A DNA stretch of 64,000 nucleotides from Spizellomyces sp. 'palustris'. Taxonomy: Eukaryota > Chytridiomycota > Chytridiomycetes > Spizellomycetales > Spizellomycetaceae. Below, piece by piece: positions 58,192 to 64,000 of the stretch. Each line of letters starts with the position of its first letter. Positions within the stretch are counted from its first letter, which is position 1. The notes beneath the pieces are model-generated. The model saw only the letters and a program-made list of their open reading frames with translations, searched no databases and was not told the origin of the DNA. The position numbers and the translations under genes were made by a program. The stretch covers positions 230,610-294,609 of the forward strand of contig QEAR01000021.1 of NCBI GenBank assembly GCA_006535965.1, read 5' to 3'.

Positions 58192-60258
58192 ATGCTCGAA
58201 CTGATAGCAAGCCATCCAGTTTGGACAGCCGTATTGGCTATAGTTGTTGGTCTAGTTCTGTTGTCCCAGCGCACCACAAAGTCGACTTTACCTGGCCCGA
58301 AACCATGGCCTTTCATAGGAAGCCTCCCACTTGTATACCCGTAAGCAGCAAAAATGCAAGGCACAAGTTCACCTGATCATTCTCTAAAGTCTCCATCATC
58401 CCAAAGTTATATGCGCTATGAGCAGGGCTGGCGGATGGGCGAGATACTTAATGAAACGTATGGACACATTTTTGAGATCAAAATATTCTCGCGGCGGGAA
58501 GTAGTAGTCTGCGATGCCGATCAGGCCAAAAGGATACTGGCTGGCACAGCAGCCGGAGATCTTAGCAAGGCAGAGTTTTGCAGAGGACCTCTGTTACAAC
58601 GGATGCACAAGTATGATCCCACCATTTGATTCCAACACAGCATAAGCTTGAATATGTCTTCTCTCCGTCACGGCAGGGATTTTGCCCATTATGGTCTCTT
58701 TGTAATTCCTTCCGGTCCAGACTGGAAGAAACATCGAAAATTTCTGCAGCCTGCGTTTGGCCCGCATCACTTGCGTCTTTCAACGGATGTCGCCGTCGAA
58801 GTCACACGGTCTCTAACTGATCTGTGGGATGGGCTCCTCAAAAACGCTTTGGCAGAAGGAAAGAAAGGCATCACTGTCAACATCCATGAAGCATTCTCGA
58901 ACCTGACTTTGGATGTCATGTGCGTGCTCATCTTGATTCCCGATTTCGATACCGAACTTACAATCTGGAATATCTTGTCAACATAGTGGCAAGGTTGCAT
59001 TCTCGTACAATTTCAAGTCGATTGAGTCGATAAACGATACAGTCGCCCACAAGGACATGTTTCTGATTAATGAGGTATTCGCTACGGTCATGAAGGTGAG
59101 GCAACAAGCAACATGGAGTCAATGTGACGTTTTCACTAATATTGAGCGTGATCGAACCTAGCGTTTCGTTGTTCCACCCTTTTTGTGGTCCTACTTCGGT
59201 CTTGGGGAAGAGGACGCTCAAAAATCCATCAAGTACATCAACACCATCCTTCGCGACGTGATCGAAAAGAAACGTGCACGCATGGCATTACCGGAAGCAG
59301 AGGAAAAGAGTAAATGGAATCTGGATTTGCTGGATAGGCTGCTGGACGCTTCCAAGGGCGGTGGAGAGGTATGTGCTTGGGAGGCGTTTCACGGTAATAG
59401 ATGTATTCCTAATGTACCTCTTCATGTCGTCCGCAGGATTTCACAGACCAGGAGATTATGGACGAGGTCTTTGCGTTCTTCCTAGCCGGGCACGAGTGAG
59501 TCGTTGAACTGGCAGAAAGATAAAACGCTACGCTATACAAATCCGACTCTTTTCGCGCTTATCTAGAACAACAGCCAACGCTCTCACCAATGTCTTTTGG
59601 GAACTGTCACGTCGTCCTGACATTGTGGCCAACATCGAACAAGAAATCAATGATGTTCTTGGACCCGATGGGGAGCCTAACCATGAGAACCTTGCATCTC
59701 TAAAGTGCGTTCTCATTTGACACGACTTTCTCTGAGACCCCATGTAATTGAATGTTATATCTCACTTTCCAGATACGTGGAACAAGTTGTGAAAGAGACT
59801 CTTCGCCTTCACCCAGTCGTTAGCGGCATTCCCCGTGAAGCCAATAAAAACGTTGAGATCATGGGACACCACGTTCCTGCAGGAGCTACCGTCTTTGTAC
59901 CCATCCGCCAGATCCATAGGGATCGGAGATATTGGGACCGCCCGCTCGAGTTTGATCCGTCGAGATGGGACAATGGGTTCAATCCCCGAGCTGGGACGTA
60001 TTTGCCGTTTGGTGATGGACCAATGAACTGTGAGTAATCTTTTGGTATTGGGAATCGTTGGCCTGGAAGGAATGGTCAGGACTGACAAAGAAACTAGGTA
60101 TTGGCCAAAAAATTGCCATGATTGAATCCAAAGTTGCGGTGATCCAGCTTGTTCGAAAGTACAAGTTTACCCTTGTACAGGAACAGTCCTTTAGGATTCG
60201 TTCCAGTATTACAACTGGTTTCAAGGATGGGTTGTTCATGGAAGTGTCCCAAAAGTAG
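58192..60258 (+). CDS. Cytochrome P450 monooxygenase
   Basis: Nine exons: 58192-58340, 58407-58610, 58677-58919, 58987-59095, 59162-59368, 59437-59495, 59567-59704, 59773-60029, 60098-60258; 508 aa. An N-terminal membrane anchor (AVLAIVVGLVLLS) and the proline hinge LPGPKPWPFIG mark a microsomal P450. Conserved motifs: I-helix AFFLAGHETTANAL, K-helix ExxR (ETLR), the FDPSRW region, and the heme loop LPFGDGPMNCIGQKIA with the Cys ligand. The loop has Met where most P450s have Arg (FxxGxRxCxG). Overall pattern resembles the CYP3/CYP4-like clan of eukaryotic fatty-acid and xenobiotic hydroxylases; substrate unknown. Intron 8 splits the heme loop directly at the Cys codon. Confidence 0.92.
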
Positions 60259-60549
60259 CGGCAATGGTGGGTGGCAAGAACTGACATTTATTAGGCACAC
60301 ATATTCAACATCAGTTGTATTTTGGACTACGGAGGAGTGGGATTTCAATGGTTTATAGTCATGTGCTGAATATATTTTGTACTTTTGTGACCATGGAAGC
60401 CGCAAAGCAGTCATACCTTTTTGACAGGACACGGAGCAAAGTTGACGTTACCAGTAATATTGTTGCTTCACAACGTAACTTGCCATAGATATATTGATGA
60501 ATTCTATCAAAGTGACTGCATCTACAATCTAGTGTTTCTAGATTATGCC

Positions 60550-61571
60550 TCAGTCCTTTTTGCCAGACTTGCTCAGGGCAACCTTGGATTTCACTGGCAC
60601 TTTTGGAGGAAGTTGGGATTTCGAGTTTGGGACGGAGACCATCTCACCCAGGAGAAATCCAACAGCCATAACCAGCCCACAAATAATCCGCATATCCCCA
60701 CTCCCGAGAACCTCCGGAACACCAACCTTCTTCCCATAGACGCTCAAAGGCCTAATGTGCTCTACCGCAACGCCCTTCAGCCCTTCATTCACAAATGCGA
60801 CATAGAAGGCCGTCGCAAAAATTACTACCGAGAAATTCCATCCAGGATAATGATATCTCTTGATGCCTGTAAACCACTTGAACAGAATTCCCCCAGCGGT
60901 CACACTCACCACACCTAGTGCTAACTGTCCTATAATCGCTTCCCTGGCGACAGGCCCGTATGTTGGGTGCGCGCGGAATGCATCTAACCCGTAGCATAGT
61001 GCCCAGGAGCGAGCGAAAGCATCGGTGACAATCCAAAGAGGCTCGAACGTGAAGTAGATAGCTCGCAGGATAGTGTAGACGAAAGGCATGTAAAAGACAG
61101 CAATGTGACCGAGTGTGTATAGTGGTAAAAGACTATTGGACAACAGGATCGGAACCGGACGAGCAGTCAAGATGGCTAATAATCATTGCATCAGATCATT
61201 TTGCCATATATACGCTTCACAGGTTGGGTAGCCATTAAAGTGAAGCGTCAACATACCTGCGAAAGTTCCACCGCCCAGTGCGACAAGGATATGGCGGACT
61301 GTGGCCAAAATGACATTTCAGCGCCTGACAGTAAGCATATCACTAGCAAACAACATACGGTATCCTTGTAAAAACGGCTCATCCTTTTGCGGCGGGAAGG
61401 CTTTCCTTAGGTGATACTGCTTGTTGTGAGTTGAGATCAGGTGGAAAATCATCTAAAACAACCCCTTACCGCAACTCCCACCGCATGAATCAAAGGAAGG
61501 AGAGGCGACGACGCAAACTGGTGCACAGCGTCGTGGACGAGTGGCCAAAGATAGGTGAGATCGGCCGACAT
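60550..61571 (-). CDS. Multi-pass membrane protein, family not recognised (possibly TRIC-channel-like)
   Basis: Four exons: 61571-61470, 61419-61359, 61298-61257, 61175-60550; 276 aa. About six or seven hydrophobic segments: HILVALGGGTFAAIL, LYTLGHIAVFYMPFVYTILR, EAIIGQLALGVVSVTAGGILF, WNFSVVIFATAFYVAFVNEG and DMRIICGLVMAVGFLLGEMV among them. Two glycine triplets (LGGGTF and TAGGIL) sit in repeated positions, and the tail is lysine-rich (PVKSKVALSKSGKKD). The overall size, Gly-rich helices and basic tail recall TMEM38/TRIC intracellular cation channels, but I cannot confirm the family by eye. Three short 5' exons with consistent phase support the model. Confidence 0.7.
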
Positions 61572-63111
61572 TATAGTATGGATCTGAGGGGACTCCCGTC
61601 AAACAACGATAATCCATGGCATGCACGTGCCCGATCGCTGCTGACTAAGCCGCTAGCATCCCAGACTTCCCAATGGTCATTAGATTTAGCTGCAGGTTCC
61701 TAATCTTCAATGATAGTCACTAGTTATATTATATTTAGTATTTTACTCTAGTTCAATGGACTAATAATCATACAAGTCAATAATTTAACATTTGGTCAAG
61801 CAAACGTACAAACTATGGAGACAAGTCATCGAGAGGAACTACTACATCTTCTGCATCCCAAATCCAATCACAACCAAAAATGCACTGAGGACTCCAGTCT
61901 GTACACCCGCGTAAAATATCAGAGTAGCAAGGACCTGAGGGCTTCTTTAGGGTCTCCTGGCGAATGCTGCGGATCTCGTTACACAGCCTGTAGCAGAGTA
62001 CCCGAACGAAAATAAGTCGCAGCCGTAACGCAAGTCCAAAGGGTTGATAGCAATAACCGCCACGCTGTGGACTTGCCGCGCGTCATTCAGGTTGCAGTCA
62101 AGCTGTTTGCGATCTTTGACTACTGGTCCTTTCTGTGCCGAACAGGGAACTTCCTTGTTCAAACTTGCCATCAAAGATCTATTATTACTTTATGATTGGA
62201 TTTTTGAGATTCCGTCGCCTTATTGTTGCTTGGAATCAATGGTATGGCCGTTGTTATTGGATCCAGTCACAATCCAGCTTTTAGCGGCACTTAAGGAAAC
62301 ACACGAGCATAAATGGCATCAACCACCGTGGAGTTAACCTCATTTCAACAAGCTGTTGCTGAGAAATTGATGCATTCCAAACATTTACTTTCGATTCAGT
62401 GTAGCCAGCGTCAACTTTGGTGTGGAACTAGATTAGAGATTGTAGGCCATATCATCGATCCAAAAGGGATAGGCGTGCGGAATAGGTGTGCCTGTGGTCA
62501 CGGTCAGACGGCTTTACAAAACTTTTTTAGACATCTAACTGAGATGGTGGAAAAACGCCCAAGGGGACGATGCTATGACGACAATGGATCTGGCGGGTCC
62601 TACATTTCCAATCAACGACACCGGGAAAATGCAGAGTTGCATGAGCCATAACCCCCGAATCCTCCATTGCTAGATAACATGGGGGGTAGCATAAGGATAT
62701 CGCTCGAACCGTATCGGTTGCGATTATTATCGGCAGTCGTCGTCTACAAGGATGCACCATACCTTACTTGCCACAGAACGTATCGACCACCACGAGGAGA
62801 ACGCTTGTGAACGAACACATGGGCATTAGTTTGATGATGCCTTGGGCTGTGCAGAGGGCGTTGTTATGTTACAAACAACGGAGGGTGGGACAGAATTTGA
62901 AAGGGATTCCTTAAAGATGACTACATAAGCGCCCGTGACTCAGCAGCGCAGCAATCTGTAAGATGGGTTACTGCAACATGTTCACGTATTGAAAGCGACT
63001 TTGGGTGAAACTGAGGTTAGGGGAGATTTATGGTATTAACGTACGACAGCAATTCCAATATATGATAGCATTTCTACAAAATCCTAAGTGGATAGTATAC
63101 GAGTATATCCA
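61572..63111. other. Spacer with possible retroelement relic
   Basis: 1.5 kb. Only the fragment at 62313-62480 shows similarity to a known protein family (see separate entry). Otherwise no gene is seen. Confidence 0.45.
62313..62480 (+). pseudogene. Fragment resembling the reverse transcriptase of a Ty3/gypsy-type retroelement
   Basis: The frame encodes SFQQAVAEKLMHSKHLLSIQ followed by CQRQLWCGTRLEIV-type sequence and GHIIDPKGIGV. In Ty3/gypsy reverse transcriptases a loosely similar order occurs: a helix, a K-C-x-F/L stretch, then LGHxIxxxGI. Only this ~55-residue piece is visible, without catalytic YxDD, LTRs or flanking pol domains. It would be a decayed remnant; the match is short and could be accidental. 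Confidence 0.35.
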
Positions 63112-64000
63112 TTAGCCCTCTCTTCGTCTCAGCACCTTGCTTAGTAAATCTTCAGGATCCTTCCCACCAGCCAACGCACTAAGAGCACCGCCCAGCACGT
63201 TTTGACCAAACTTCTTTGCCAATTCGCTCGCGACATTGCTAGGACACTCGAATTCCACATCCTTCTTGTTTGTAATCTTTTGTCCCGTCCAGGAAATGAT
63301 TTTCAAGTCGATGATGGCGATGATCTGCATGCGAATCTTTCCTGCTGAACCTCCATTCGAGAAAATGCCGCAGGCCTGAAGGAGTACCCCGAGAACCGGA
63401 TCGCTCGGAATTTGAACAGGCTCCGTGATGGTGTAATTGATAGAGATTGGTAGTTGCACCACCGTAGTTGACCTTCCTGCGAACTCGATATCATTGACAA
63501 CAGAGGTAGTGGTCATTTTATTAGCTGAATTGGTAGTGTCTACAAGCTGCCCGTTGTTATTCTTCAAAGTGCCCTACATAACAGGAGACTGATGAGCACG
63601 TACGTTCTGGTGTGTGGGCAGACATGCGAGACGATGACTTACCGAAATTGTAAGTTGCTTCACGTTAAACGACACATAGTTTTCTGAAGCCACAGTAATA
63701 TTGACACCAATACCAATAGAGAATGTGTAAGGACTGGTCTTTGCAGCGCTAACAAGGGAACCGTCATCAGTGAAGCCGGGCCTCCAGCTGGAACCAGGAC
63801 CTTTGGCGGGGATCTTGAACCCCGCTGTTGACGACGGAAAATAGACATCCGACACTACGATGCTGGGAATTCTCGGGAACAGAAAGAAAATGGCGACACC
63901 CACACCGGCCAATATGAATAGAAAGAGGAGACAACAGCAGCCCACACAGTTTCTGCGAGTTTGGAAGCACCCGCAGCAGTATCGCGTACCGCCAATCTCG
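63112..64000 (-). CDS. LEA2-like single-pass membrane protein (5' end beyond the window)
   Basis: Two exons in view, 64000(open)-63643 and 63573-63112. The visible N-terminal part is Cys-rich (TRYCCGCFQTRRNCVGCCC), a possible palmitoylation or zinc site, directly followed by a transmembrane helix (LLFLFILAGVGVAIFFLF). The rest (about 250 residues) is a beta-rich domain: IPSIVVSDVYFPSSTAGFKI, GVNITVASENYVSFNVKQLT, PISINYTITEPVQIPSD and IIDLKIISWTGQKITNK. The membrane anchor plus beta-sandwich resembles LEA2/WHy-domain proteins and fungal vacuolar proteins such as Tag1; this is an impression, not a firm assignment. The C terminus ends KVLRRREG. Confidence 0.65.

Overview
This window is nuclear DNA of a zoosporic (flagellated) fungus, most likely a chytrid. 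The genes carry many GT-AG introns of about 50-80 nt and encode fungal families: a PacC/Rim101 zinc-finger factor, a secreted subtilase, a class 3 lipase, a GMC oxidoreductase and an intact fungal-type urease. Next to these are axonemal genes (a DNAI2-type dynein intermediate chain and a TSNAXIP1-like coiled-coil protein), which non-flagellated fungi lack. The assignment is inferred from gene content only.

Layout. 1-16 kb: secreted or metabolic genes (GMC oxidoreductase, GNAT acetyltransferase, tRNA-Leu, lipase, fatty-acid hydroxylase, NmrA-like reductase, RhoGAP, an unrecognised seven-helix membrane protein), separated by long spacers without visible genes. 16-25 kb: mitochondrial m-AAA protease, subtilase, an unrecognised small gene and PacC. 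26.4-27.7 kb: a spliced non-coding host gene with one box C/D snoRNA in each of five introns. 28-32.8 kb: urease and a GH8 glycoside hydrolase. 33-40 kb: two convergent ciliary genes and an EEP-family phosphohydrolase. 40-55 kb: housekeeping genes (AIR1/2-type zinc-knuckle protein, triple-KH protein, arginyl-tRNA synthetase, F-box/WD40 protein, tubulin cofactor E, PNO1, an F-box/ankyrin-like gene). 55-64 kb: Integrator subunit 9, a cytochrome P450, a multi-pass membrane protein, a probable retroelement relic, and an LEA2-like membrane protein cut by the window end.

The most notable result is the snoRNA cluster. The five intronic RNAs have D'-box guides predicted to direct 2'-O-methylation at 25S U2421, 18S U578, 25S C2197, 25S G2288 and 18S A28. 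These are the targets of yeast snR78, snR77, snR76, snR75 and snR74, in the same order as the budding-yeast polycistron. A sixth snoRNA, with the snR66 target (25S U2417), lies in the unusually long first intron of PNO1, itself a ribosome-assembly gene. rRNA sequences and numbering used for these matches are from memory. Other notable points are an Integrator subunit in a fungus, an E. coli-like ArgRS, micro-exons of 13 and 15 nt, and a P450 lacking the usual heme-loop arginine.

Exon models were built by hand: splice phases were checked and the total coding length of every multi-exon gene that lies wholly in the window is a multiple of three.
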